Origin: Larix kaempferi
Taxonomy: Eukaryota > Streptophyta > Pinopsida > Pinales > Pinaceae
NCBI GenBank assembly: GCA_027924585.1
Contig: BSBM01000753.1
Coordinates: 28,174,501 to 28,238,500, forward strand
DNA length: 64,000 nucleotides
Direction of reading: 5' to 3'
Part shown: positions 21,751 through 31,455 of the stretch, in pieces
Numbering within the stretch: the first letter of the stretch is position 1
Layout of the letters: every line of letters begins with the position of its first letter
The notes under the pieces: model-generated
What the model saw: only the letters and a program-made list of their open reading frames with translations
What the model was told of the DNA's origin: nothing
Databases searched by the model: none
Program-made: the position numbers and the translations under genes

Positions 21751-24377
21751 TCAGCGAAGAGTTGCACAAGCTCCAGCATTTTCCTCGACTTTGTCTTCCC
21801 TTACGTTAGCGGCTGCTGCAGACTGTGCTCTTGCTGCCAAACTTCCTTTGCCCGTCAGATAAAGGCATTCTGCTTCCTTCCTTTGAATCCTGAACATATA
21901 ATCACACCCATCTATCTATATTATGGCCAAATTCATATACAAAACCACCAAACATTGAAAGCTACTTCACAGAAAAACCCATCAAACACTGAAACCTAAT
22001 TCATATAAAAAACCATCAAACATTGAAACCTAATTATATATTCACTGTATATCATGCTCAAAGCCAATGAAAGCTCATGCTCAAATTCATTTAGAAAACC
22101 ATCAAAGCTCAAAGCCCAAGGGGATTAACATGTGCCCTGTTAGAATCCCTTGGGTTCGGAGCGGTAGGGTGCACTACTCTCTGCAAACGACAGCAACGAG
22201 GATTAGTATATGGGCAGCGATTAGCATGTCCACAGTTCAAATCCCATATCAATATTTATGGGTGAGTGTCGGTGGGATGGTGAGGCTCACTGAAATATGC
22301 AAATAGTTTTTATTGGAATCTGCAAAGAGTTTCTATTAGTTGAGTGGCGGTGGGGTGGTGAGGCTCACTGATCTATGCAACTTTTTTTTATTGGAATATG
22401 CAAAGAGTTTCTATCTGTTTCCAGTGGTGGGTTTCCAGGGGCCGGTGAGCGCACAAATTTACGTAAATTGAATCCCTGGGTGAGCTGGGTGAGCATAGTG
22501 AGAAGGCGAAAGCTAAGCACTCAGCTGCAGTTGCAGAGCATTGAATGCTGAGCTATGCCCCAGCAGCTTAGTGTTTCGGGTCCGTTGGATCTGGAGAATT
22601 GGGCAAAAGCTAAGCATTGAACTGCAGAGCCCCGGCTCAGTGCTTAGGGTCGGGTCAGTTGGGACCTAACACTAAGCACTGAGCCGCGGCTCTGCAGTTC
22701 AATGCTTAGCTTTCGCCCAATTCTCCAGATCCAACTGACCTGACCCTAAGCACTGAGCGGCTCTGCAGTTCAATGCTTAGCTTTCACCCAATTCTCCAGA
22801 TCCAACTAAGCACTGAGCGGCTCTGCAGTTCAATGCTTAGCTTTCACCCAATTCTCCAGATCCAACCAGATCCAACTAAGCACTGAGCGGCTCTGCAGTT
22901 CAATGCTTAGCTTTCACCCAATTCTCCAGATCCAACTGACCAGACCCTAAGCACTGAGCCGCGGCTCTGCAATGCTTAGCTTTCACCCAATTCTCCAGAT
23001 CCAACTGACCAGACCCTAAGCACTGAGCCGCGGCTCTGCAGTTCAATGCTTAGCTTTCACCCAAGATCCAACTTACCAGACCCTAAGCACTGAGCCGCGG
23101 CTCTGCAGTTCAATGCTTAGCTTTCACCCAATTCTCCAATACTTAGCTTTCACCCAATTCTCCTCCAATACTTAGCTTTCACCCAATTCTCCAGATCCAA
23201 CTAAGCACTGAGCGGCTCTGCAGTTCAATGCTTAGCTTTCACCCAATTCTCCAGATCCAACCAGATCCAACTAAGCACTGAGCGGCTCTGCAGTTCAATG
23301 CTTAGCTTTCACCCAATTCTCCAGATCCAACTGACCAGACCCTAAGCACTGAGCCGCGGCTCTGCAATGCTTAGCTTTCACCCAATTCTCCAGATCCAAC
23401 TGACCAGACCCTAAGCACTGAGCCGCGGCTCTGCAGTTCAATGCTTAGCTTTCACCCAAGATCCAACTTACCAGACCCTAAGCACTGAGCCGCGGCTCTG
23501 CAGTTCAATGCTTAGCTTTCACCCAATTCTCCAATACTTAGCTTTCACCCAATTCTCCTCCAATACTTAGCTTTCACCCAATTCTCCAGATCCAACTGAC
23601 CCGACCCTAATCCAACTGACCCAACCCTAAGCACTGAGCGCGACTCTGCGACTCTGCAGTTCGATGCTTAGCTTTCGCCCGACAGTGAGCTGGGCATTTT
23701 TAATGCTCTGGGCATTTTTAATGCTCTGAAGCTTAATGCTTAGCTTTCGCGGAGCAGTGGGAGGCACTATACTGTAAGTTCATCCACAAATATTGGAAAC
23801 ACTCTATGTTTACCATCCACAACACACAAGTTTCTGAGAAGCGTCTTGTTTTCCTGGAGGTTTTTCTTGCTGCCCGGGAAAACAAAAAAAACTTCAACCA
23901 GTAATCAGATGAACACGTACACTCTTGCATCTTCTTGTGTGATGGGTTTCCCATCAATGTCCCGGGCTTCACCAGGGCCGCCGCCAATTTGTTCAATGCC
24001 CTTTATCACCTCTGGATCCTTTTCTTCTCTACACAAAAATGAAGAATGATTGAACTATAAGGACGATAACAAAATCAGTCTAAAATTTATAATGTTATTG
24101 ATCATTAACAACATCACCTGTAGAGCTGGGGAGGAATTGGATGATGAAAGTGAACTGGAATAGTCTTATCTTCATGGGCAGATTCTTCAGGAGAATGAGA
24201 ATGACTTTGTTGCCCTTTTGATGAATCTGTTGTTGGATTCATGTCGTTGAATAGACGAATTTGGTCCATTTCCGAGATGGTTCCTGTGCAGAGCTGTGTC
24301 CCAGCCTTATATGCCACCGAAGGATGATCTTCATTCGTTTCCAGAGCATGCCGGATTATTTTTTCTCTCTTAGCCAT
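21751..24377 (-). CDS. Seed maturation protein (SMP-domain LEA), three exons
   Basis: Exons on the minus strand are 24377-24118, 24028-23921 and 21889-21751. Introns of 89 bp (GTGATG...TGTAG) and 2031 bp (GTACGT...TTCAG) both obey GT-AG. The spliced frame is 507 nt: 168 residues plus TGA. Residues about 115-153 (start ITQEDARVIQRKEAE, then GKGSLAARAQSAAAAN) match the seed-maturation-protein repeat (Pfam SMP): EDA, an IQ..EA helix, a Gly linker, then A.AQSAA. Family members accumulate in late embryogenesis and are linked to desiccation tolerance as hydrophilic, largely disordered proteins. Residues 1-45 are basic and helical; 50-86 are rich in His, Ser, Pro and acidic residues. There is no signal peptide. 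Angiosperm relatives usually carry two or three SMP repeats, so this one-repeat protein is short. Start ATG context is aggaATGGC. It is the only intact host gene in the window. Confidence 0.85.
22140..22440 (+). mobile_element. Possible tRNA-derived SINE in intron 2
   Basis: Plus-strand ttcggagcggtaggg resembles an RNA polymerase III A box and cacagttcaaatccc (about 22231-22245) resembles a B box (GTTCAAATC). The gap between them is longer than usual (about 75 bp). The 3' part (gtgaggctcactga ... ttattggaat ... gcaaagagtttctat) is present twice in tandem (about 22270-22338 and 22345-22412). No clear TSD or A tail was found, so this is tentative. Confidence 0.3.
22540..23735. repeat. Satellite array inside intron 2 of the SMP gene
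   Basis: About 14 copies of a unit near 70 bp containing taagcactgagc, cggctctgcagttcaatgct and tagctttcacccaattctcc plus agatccaactgacc. Units differ by deletions of defined modules. A higher-order repeat of 395 bp is visible: the junction tccaaccagatccaactaag occurs at 22861 and 23256, and ccaatacttagctttcaccc at 23136 and 23531. The array accounts for more than half of the intron. Confidence 0.9.
22584..22735. repeat. 63-bp inverted repeat at the start of the intronic satellite
   Basis: Arm A is 22584-22646 and arm B is 22673-22735, separated by 26 bp. Arm A and the reverse complement of arm B agree at 61 of 63 positions by direct comparison. Arm B is a unit of the satellite, so the array was founded or invaded by an inverted unit. 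In the pre-mRNA of the SMP gene it would form a long hairpin. Confidence 0.9.
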
Positions 24378-24486
24378 TCCTCCTCTCTACCTTCCACGGA
24401 ACTCTTCGTATCTTCTTCCACCGAATTCTTCTCTCTTGATTGAATCAATCCACCCCCTTACTACAGTAAGAGCTACAGGTAGCGCC

Positions 24487-24494
24487 TATATATG
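24487..24494 (-). promoter_or_regulatory. TATA box of the SMP gene
   Basis: The minus strand reads catatataggc, about 110 bp before the ATG at 24377. Transcription would start near 24460, leaving an untranslated leader of about 80 nt. Confidence 0.6.
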
Positions 24495-24576
24495 TACATT
24501 AATTTCTCAGCTTCTTGGCTTGATGAATCGACTGGTTCCGACTGAGGGGCGATGGCAGGCTGCCACCTTTAACGGT

Positions 24577-24641
24577 ACGTGTTCTTTCACAGTAGAGTTT
24601 AATGTTTAAAGGCAGCAGCTGGCATTTTATGGAAAAACGTG
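24577..24641. promoter_or_regulatory. ACGTG motifs upstream of the SMP gene
   Basis: ACGTGT at 24577-24582 and ACGTG at 24637-24641 lie about 85 and 145 bp upstream of the TATA box. ACGTG is the core of ABA-response elements bound by bZIP factors, which commonly drive LEA genes. Two close copies fit that mode of control; the functional link is inference. Confidence 0.4.
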
Positions 24642-24659
24642 AGAAAGTAAGAAAAACCA

Positions 24660-25150
24660 AAATCTTAGGCGTCCCTCTTAATCTAGTTTAAAAATCTTAA
24701 AAAACGAGTCATCTTATTCTGCGATGTTTCATTATATTTCCATGGTTGGAAATGGGACATTTGTTTAGACTCGCAAAACACTTCCATTGTATTGTATTTT
24801 AATATCTTTATGATAGAATTTTGGATTAAATTGTGTTGAAGTTACCCCATATTTTCATGGTTGTCCACATTTTATTTTTATAAAACATTAAGTGGGGATG
24901 ACAAGTTGATGGAACATTTTGCATGATGTCACCTTGTTTTTGCTTATTTTGAGCTCTTCCAATGGTGCATAACGCTCCTCCAAATTCCCAAGGGTGTTGG
25001 AGCAATCTGAGTTTAAATGGGGTCATTTTGTAGGTATTTGAAGGGCGGAGCCGCTCGACCAAAGGAAGAGGGTTTTTCAATGATGCATGTCATTTGGAAG
25101 AGATATTTTTAGTGGACATTCTTATTAGTCCTTGTCTAACTTGTTAAGCA
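24660..25150. other. Unassigned DNA upstream of the SMP gene
   Basis: AT-rich, with one open minus frame (24826-25080, 84 codons) of unknown nature. No further exon, RNA gene or paired repeat was found. It may contain part of the promoter region. Confidence 0.4.
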
Positions 25151-25151
25151 G

Positions 25152-25495
25152 CAGGGATTATAGAAACCGGCTTGCCGTGATTTGCATTAGTCTTTACAAA
25201 AATCGATGTATTTTATCCTAAGTTTTTGGGATTATAGAAACCGGCTTACGTGATTTGCATTAGTCTTTACAAAAACCGATGTATTTTATCCTAAGTTTTT
25301 TAGGCCATTTATGCTTTTGAACAATCGTCATATTGAAATCCTTATTTGACATTTTCCCAAGATTATCCTAAGTATAACCTAAGTTCTAATGGTCAAAGCC
25401 ATTTATGCTTTTGACCAATCGTCATATTGGAAGCCTTATTTGACATTTTCCCAAGGTTATCCTAAGTATAACCTAAATTCTAATGATCAAAACTA
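25152..25495. repeat. Two adjacent tandem duplications (about 75 and 95 bp)
   Basis: The block gggattatagaaaccggctt ... tttatcctaagtttttt is present at 25152-25228 and 25229-25300. The block ccatttatgcttttgaacaatcgtcatattg ... aacctaa is present at 25303-25395 and 25399-25480, followed by a partial third copy of ttatcctaag. Confidence 0.8.
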
Positions 25496-25967
25496 TGAGG
25501 TTATCCTAAGGTCTAATCTATCAACCTTTGACCTGAGAACATCGCAAAGGATCCATATAGAGGCAATGGTATTTTTTGGCCTCATATCATATCAAGGCAG
25601 TGATAGTGGGTCTTTGCATGAGTTATGTTACGTGTGTGCACTACTTGTTATAAGTTAAACGTGGTGATGAGCATGTACTCATCACAACACGTGTCTTTTG
25701 CATGCCTCCACTAACTCAGGTGTCTTTTTCATGCCACTAACTCACAGTTTCAAGCCACAATTAATAAGCTTTCTCATAATTAAAGAGACTGGACTAAGGT
25801 GAATAAAATGAGTAGCATGGTCGTTCCAACACAGGAGTAGAAGCAATAGCTCCAATCTCTTCCCCGGTTCTTATCTTGGGCTTACAAGCCTGCAGGTATA
25901 TGATTATGATTTGGCCATCTTGTTATCCCGGCATTCATTCATTCATTCATTCTGCTTTTGTTGTATG

Positions 25968-26240
25968 AATTGAATAAATAAAAACAGAATGCAACACAGC
26001 CAGCCACGGTGGGCACACAAGAGAGACAGTGCTCTCATGCAATCTGTTTAATTCATGAAATGATACATACATTTATAGGCTTGGGAAGCCTCAACCAAAT
26101 CCCTGAAATAGTGGGGCTACCAAACTCTCGTGAACACATAAATACAAGGCTGTTACAATAGATAGAGTGAAGACAATAACCAACACTAATTATGGAATCA
26201 ACAATCCAAACAAGATACTATTTTCTCCATTATTCCAACA
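25968..26240 (-). repeat. copia-2 3' LTR (273 bp)
   Basis: The minus strand reads TGTTGGAATAATGG ... TTCAATT. The polypurine tract TAAGGGGGAG (26241-26250) directly precedes it and contains the stop codon of the polyprotein frame. Confidence 0.95.
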
Positions 26241-26250
26241 CTCCCCCTTA
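26241..26250 (-). other. copia-2 polypurine tract
   Basis: Minus-strand TAAGGGGGAG immediately before the LTR start TGTTGGAA. It overlaps the pol stop codon TAA. Confidence 0.9.
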
Positions 26251-26796
26251 ATGGAGAAATGAGTTTTCTACGACTCCTAGCTGATCTCTAAATGCTTCAA
26301 ACTTTGCTTTTGCAAGAGGCTTGGTGAAAATGTCAGCGACATTTTCATTTGTATTACAATAGATCAAGTCAATCTCCTTTGACTGCAACTTTTCTCTGAC
26401 AAAATGATGTTGGATCTCAATATGTTTAGATCGAGCATGATACACTGGGTTGTTGGCTAATTTGATGGAGCTTTGGTTGTCACACTTGATAATTGTTGGT
26501 GCTTTCTGTTCTTCTCCCACATCTTCAAGGATTTGCCGCAACCAGATCGCCTCACAAGTTGCACTGCATAAAGCTTTGTACTCTGCTTCGGTAGATGATA
26601 AAGAAACAGTTGGTTGCTTCTTACTACTCCATGACACGATCCCAGAACCAATCTTGAATGCATAACCTGTGGTTGATTTTCTATCATCAGGATCTCCAAC
26701 CCAGTCTGAATCTGAATGACCTGTCAACTTAACATCAAATGTATCAGTATACTTAAGACTGAAATTACATGTGCCCTTCAGATATCGAAGGACCAT
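26248..26796 (-). pseudogene. copia-2 RNase H (C-terminal part of pol)
   Basis: A 182-codon frame with RYLKGTCNFSLKY, GHSDSDWVGDPDDRKSTTG, SLSSTEAEYKAL, IKCDNQSSIKLANNP and ARSKHIEIQHHFVRE, the full Ty1/copia RNase H with its acidic residues and the copia C-terminal tail. It lies in the same frame as the upstream integrase-RT ORF, separated only by a TAG, so it is the end of that polyprotein and not a separate gene. Without readthrough, RNase H would not be made as part of pol. Confidence 0.93.
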
Positions 26797-26808
26797 TTTC
26801 GCTACTTT

Positions 26809-29208
26809 CTAGTGGCTTTCACGGGGATTAGCCATAAATTGACTAAGGATGCTAATAGAGTATGCAATGTCTGGCCTGGTTGTGGTGAGATAGTTCAAAC
26901 TTCCCACCAGTTGTCTATATGAAGTGTCGTCCACCTCCTTTGTGCCATCCTCACTACAGAGTTTGGCATTCTGTTCCAATGGAGTAGGTAATGGCTTGCA
27001 TCCATCCATATGAAACCTTTGAAGTAGCTCCCTTGTGTATTTACTATGTGTGACCAGTGTCATGCCAGCCTCTCTCCAAACTTCAAGGCCTAAACAGTAA
27101 TGCAGATCTCCAAGATCCTTCATCTCGAATACCTGTGACAACTTCTGCTTGATTTCTTCAATCAGCGTAGAAGCATCTCCTGTTATGATGAGGTCATCAA
27201 CATATAGAGAAATCAATGCAATGTGTCCCTTCACATCTTCCTTGACATACAGGTTGGGGTCACTCTTGCTTCTCACAAAACCTTGATGAGAGAAGAAAGT
27301 GTTGATCTTCATGTACCATGATCTCGGGGCCTGCTTCAATCCATATAGCGCCTTCTTCAACCTGCAAACAAGATGTTCATGTCCCTTCTTCACAAACCCC
27401 TCTGGCTGGACAAGGTACACCTCTTCCTTCAAGTCTCCATTCAAAAAGGCAGACTTGACATCCAATTGATGCATTTTCCAATGGTGCTTGGTGGCTAATG
27501 CAATCATCACTCTAATGGTGTTCAACTTGGCTACTCGTGCAAACGTGTCTTCATAATCAATACCCTCTTTTTGTGAATAGCCTTTTGCTACCAATCTTGC
27601 TTTATATTTATTGATACTACCATCAGCCTTGAATTTAGATTTAAACAACCATTTGGAACCTATGGGAACTTTATCCTTAGGAAGCTCTGTCAATTCCCAT
27701 GTGTCATTCTTCATTATAGAATTGTACTCTCCAGTCATTGCATCCATCCATTCCTTCTTATCTTTTGCTTGTTCAAAATTCAAAGGTTCAACAACATTCA
27801 TTACCTGAGTCATTAAGGCATAGTCTCTGAACCTTATAGGTGGTTGAATCTGTCGTGTTGACCTCCTTTGTGTTTCAATTCCTGTTGGAGTTCCATCAAA
27901 CATTCTTCTGCTTGTCAGAGATTCTTCACCACTTCTTGGTGATTCTTCATTGCTTGAAGTATCCATGCTGCTTGAATCTTCTTCTTGTTTTTGTTCCTGT
28001 TCCACATTCTCATTTGCATCTTCCATGATGTACTCATCAGGAATGCACCATGTATCATTGATGTCCACTTGAGGACATTCATCTACATCTTCATGAAATA
28101 TTACATATCTACTTGGAAAAACTTTATGCATACTAGGATCAAACATTTTGTATGCTTTATGATCATCACAGTAACCAAGGAAAATGCATTTGATAGATTT
28201 TGCATCAAGTTTTCTCCTTTCATCTTTAGGAACATGTGAGAATGCTTTGCTACCAAATACTCTTAGATGACCTACTTCAAGTTTATAACCATAAAGAGCT
28301 TCAAAAGGATTTTTATGGCCTAAGCTTGTAGTTGGACTTCTATTCTTCAAGTAAACAGTAGTGCTAACTGCTTCAGCCCAAAAACGATTAGAGAGATTTT
28401 TACCTTTCATCATGCTCCTTGCACATTCCACCAGGGTTCTATTCTTCCTTTCAGCTACTCCATTATGTTGAGGCGTATGTGGCACTGTGAACTGTTGCTG
28501 GATCCCATTATCCTTGCAGTATCTGTTAAAGGCTCCTGAGGAGTACTCTCCCCCTTGATCTGACCTGAGGATTTTGATGGGCTTTCCTGTTTCCTTCTCA
28601 ACCATGTTTCTAAAGTCTTTGAAATATTCAAATACATCACTCTTTTTCCTCAAAAAATAGACCCAAGTATATTTAGTACAATCATCAATAAAAAGCAAGA
28701 AGTATGATGCACCACCAAGTGATCTTGTTTGCAAGGGACCACAAACATCCGTATGCACTAGTTCAAGGATGTCCCTCCTCTTTTTCTCTGTATGTGTAGG
28801 GAATTCTTCCCTATGCTGCTTTCCCAGTGCACACCCTTCACATGATGCACGTTCATTCTTCAACAATGGAAGCCCATCCACCATTCCTTGTCTTTGCAGA
28901 AGCAACAAATCATTATAATTCAAGTGTCCATACCTTATGTGCCATAGCACTTCTGTTGACATGGTTGTGGATGCCAACGCCTGATGACCATTCATCGTCA
29001 CATTGAGCTTGTATAGACCTCCAACTCTTGCACCTATAGCGATCACCTTATAGTGATCCTGCACATCCTTCACAAGGCAACGTGACTTGACAAATTCTAC
29101 TTTCATGTCTTGATCAGCTATGGTGGACACAGAGATCAAGTTCTTCTTTATACCAGGTACATGCATCACATTTTGAATTTGCTTCACACTACCATTTGGT
29201 AATGTCAC
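26809..29208 (-). pseudogene. copia-2 pol: protease end, integrase, reverse transcriptase
   Basis: A 799-codon frame. It starts within the protease (TLPNGSVKQIQNVMHVPGIK), then the GAG-pre-integrase zinc domain (WHIRYGHLNYNDLLLL, CEGCALGKQHREEFP). The integrase catalytic core follows, with Asp in HTDVCGPL, Asp in RSDQGGEYSS and Glu in GVAERKNRT. RT carries YKARLVAKGYSQKEGIDYED, LDVKSAFLNGDLKEEV, YGLKQAPRSWY and an intact YVDDLIIT. Integrase inserts the cDNA and RT copies the RNA. The frame starts by a one-base slip from gag at 29208 and ends at a TAG (codon after RESH) where related copies usually carry Trp. All catalytic residues that I can see are intact. Confidence 0.95.
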
Positions 29209-30278
29209 AGTATGTCGCCATATCCCATAATTGGATGAGAGCGATCATCACCTAGGTATATTTTTGCACCATTGTTAGTTGCCTTATAGTTTTCAAACCA
29301 TTCTTTGTTGCATGACATGTGTATGGAAGCACCAGAATCTACAAACCAAGCATTAGAGTCATCTGTTTCGGCAGACAGGGCGGCATCTGAAAGGAACAAT
29401 CTAAGGTTTTGGAAATCATTTTCCTCCTCTCTTTCAGCAAAATGACTAGCATATTTTCTTTGTTTTGCCTCATCAGACTTCTTCTTATAACAATCCCTAG
29501 CAAAGTGTCCAGGCTTGCCACAATAATGACAAATTACATCACTCCTTTTAGCATGTGAGTCAAACTTTGAATATTCCATACCTTGATGAGCATGTGCATG
29601 TGGCAGTTTACCTCCTTTGTTTCTGTCCCATGGCCTCTTCCTGTATGGTTGTTTAGCCATCAACGCCAAATCTGAGCTTGAAGGCCTGCCTTCAAGATTG
29701 CTTCTACGCTCTTCTTCTTGCACAAGGATACCTGACAATTCTTCAAAGGTGGGGGCATTTTCCCGAGCTGGAAGACTAGAAATGAAAATTTGATATTCTA
29801 CTAACATCCCTTTCAATGTGATTGTGACAAGATCGGAGTTGGACACCTTTTCACCAATATCACTCAACTGATCTCTCAAGTCTTTAATTTTAGATATGTA
29901 GCTGTTCACATCTTCTCTCTCCTCCATCTTAATAGAAAGCAACTTAGTTTTTGAAAACAAGATGCGATTTGAATTTGATGTTTCATACAGACCTTTGAGT
30001 GTGCTCCATGTGGCTGTGGATGTCTTACATTCTCGGATGTGCGGGATGATGTTGTCCTTTACGGACATTTTGAGAAGCACCTTCGCTTTTCTCTCTCGGT
30101 GATCCCAATCCTGAACTGAATTGGCAGGGGTTTCTAGCCTGTCTTCTTTGCCAAGAACGATGTCCCAAGCCATCACTGCTTCAAGCAGTGTTTGGATCTT
30201 GAACTTCCAGTTGGCATAATTGGTTCCGTCCAACTTATTTGCTTCTGTCAGGTATGAATCTTCCAATTTGTTCGGCAT
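29205..30278 (-). CDS. copia-2 gag and N-terminal protease
   Basis: A 357-codon frame from an ATG at 30278. The N-terminus (LTEANKLDGTNYANWKFKIQ) is the copia gag/UBN2 fold that packages element RNA. Next come VNSYISKIKDLRDQL and a CX2CX4HX4C zinc knuckle, CHYCGKPGHFARDC (about residue 250). The protease active site WFVDSGASIHMS is near residue 311. The frame stops at TGA (29205-29207), four bases into the next frame, so protease is cut short by a frameshift. In typical plant copia elements gag and pol form one frame. Confidence 0.93.
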   Translation of the reverse strand: MPNKLEDSYLTEANKLDGTNYANWKFKIQTLLEAVMAWDIVLGKEDRLETPANSVQDWDHRERKAKVLLKMSVKDNIIPHIRECKTSTATWSTLKGLYETSNSNRILFSKTKLLSIKMEEREDVNSYISKIKDLRDQLSDIGEKVSNSDLVTITLKGMLVEYQIFISSLPARENAPTFEELSGILVQEEERRSNLEGRPSSSDLALMAKQPYRKRPWDRNKGGKLPHAHAHQGMEYSKFDSHAKRSDVICHYCGKPGHFARDCYKKKSDEAKQRKYASHFAEREEENDFQNLRLFLSDAALSAETDDSNAWFVDSGASIHMSCNKEWFENYKATNNGAKIYLGDDRSHPIMGYGDIL

Positions 30279-31163
30279 CCTTCCGTTCTCTGTTTGCGGA
30301 CAATGTGTCTCCAGTGGTGGTGTGGGCGGCGCGGTCCCTCAACTAGCGCTGATTCTTCCTTCAATGGCTCAAAAATTAAACTTGTGATGGTCCCCACATA
30401 TGGTCAGATTTCTGCAAATCAACCCAGTGGTGGAAAAAAAAAATATATATTTCACCAAATTCAACTCTGTTCAACTCTGTCTCTCTGTCTTTTCTCTTTA
30501 GAAATTCCAAATGGGCGATTCTTCTAACCTCAGCGATCTCCTCTTATGGAAGCGTCGGCTCAGGTAGCAGTCAGATAGGAGAGGCAGACAGGGCAGCTCT
30601 CTCAGCCCACGAACAGACAGGTAGATGTCATCACAACGATCTGAAGAAGCAACTCTTTCAGCCCACGAATAGACAGGTAGACGGCACCAACAATCTTCAC
30701 AGTCTCTGCAAAAGTCACAGGTTCACACTTGTACGCGGCGATCTCAATATGACTTGAAATCACAGGCGTTTCACGCCTTCCCTCAGCTCCTCCTCGCTAG
30801 GCGAAGTCTCCAAGGCTGTCTCACCTTCAGACAGTACAAGCAGGCAGCAATTTAATTTATGGTGGTCTGGGCTCCTCTTTTTGCCTCCACGTCGGAATCC
30901 TCAACAGCAACGGCCTCTTCTCAACAACCTTACGGCTACTTTCAAACAAACACAGCCACACACAGGGATGAACTCTTACTCCAGCAATCTCACTGAATCG
31001 ACCTTAGCAGCAATACGAGACAACAACAATCTTAGCAGCGATCTCACCACTCACAGCAATTCAGCAGAGAAACATCGATCACGCACAGCGATCCAGCAGA
31101 CTGGACACTTCAAATCAGAGAAACACAAACAGAACAGCTCTTCCACACCAGTCGGCTCTCCTC
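30279..31163 (-). other. copia-2 untranslated leader
   Basis: About 885 bp between the PBS and the gag ATG, with no sense-strand ORF of interest. It contains a near-duplicated block (gaacagacaggtagatgtca / cgaatagacaggtagacggc at about 30611-30683). Leaders of this length usually carry the packaging signal; none can be assigned by eye. Confidence 0.6.
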
Positions 31164-31179
31164 CTCGGCTCTGATACCA
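31164..31179 (-). other. copia-2 primer binding site
   Basis: Minus-strand TGGTATCAGAGCCGAG directly follows the 5' LTR and is complementary to the 3' end of initiator tRNA-Met, as in most plant copia elements. Confidence 0.93.
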
Positions 31180-31450
31180 AATTGAATAAATAAAAACAGA
31201 ATGCAACACAGCTAGCCACGGTGGGCACAAGAGAGACAGTGCTCTCACGCAATCTGTTTAATTCATGAAATGATACATACATTTATAGGCTTGGGAAGCC
31301 TCAACCAAATCCCTGAAATAGTGGGGCTACCAAACTCTCGTGAACACATAAATACAAGGCTGTTACAACAGATAGAGTGAAGACAATAACCAACACTAAT
31401 TATGGAATCAACAATCCAAACAAGATACTATTTTCTCCATTATTCCAACA
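31180..31450 (-). repeat. copia-2 5' LTR (271 bp)
   Basis: Matches 25968-26240. A TATA box (minus-strand GCCTATAAAT, 31281-31290) is well placed to start the genomic RNA about 30 bp downstream. The TSD copy GTATG follows at 31451. Confidence 0.95.
31281..31290 (-). promoter_or_regulatory. copia-2 LTR TATA box
   Basis: GCCTATAAAT on the minus strand inside the 5' LTR. The same sequence occurs in the 3' LTR, as expected for an LTR promoter. Confidence 0.6.
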
Positions 31451-31455
31451 GTATG

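Larger units (their letters stand above)
25968..31450 (-). mobile_element. Ty1/copia LTR retrotransposon copia-2, nearly intact
   Basis: A 5.48-kb minus-strand element flanked by a perfect 5-bp TSD GTATG (25963-25967 and 31451-31455). LTRs of 273 and 271 bp differ by three substitutions and a 2-bp indel by eye, so insertion was recent relative to the other elements here. It has PBS, PPT, gag with zinc knuckle, protease, integrase, RT with YVDD and RNase H. Two lesions break the single expected polyprotein: a frameshift in protease (about 29208) and an in-frame TAG before RNase H (about 26808). Confidence 0.97.

Noticed and set aside
30881-31174. 97-codon plus ORF (Gln/Ser-rich)
   Set aside because: It is antisense to the copia-2 leader and overlaps its PBS; no domain.
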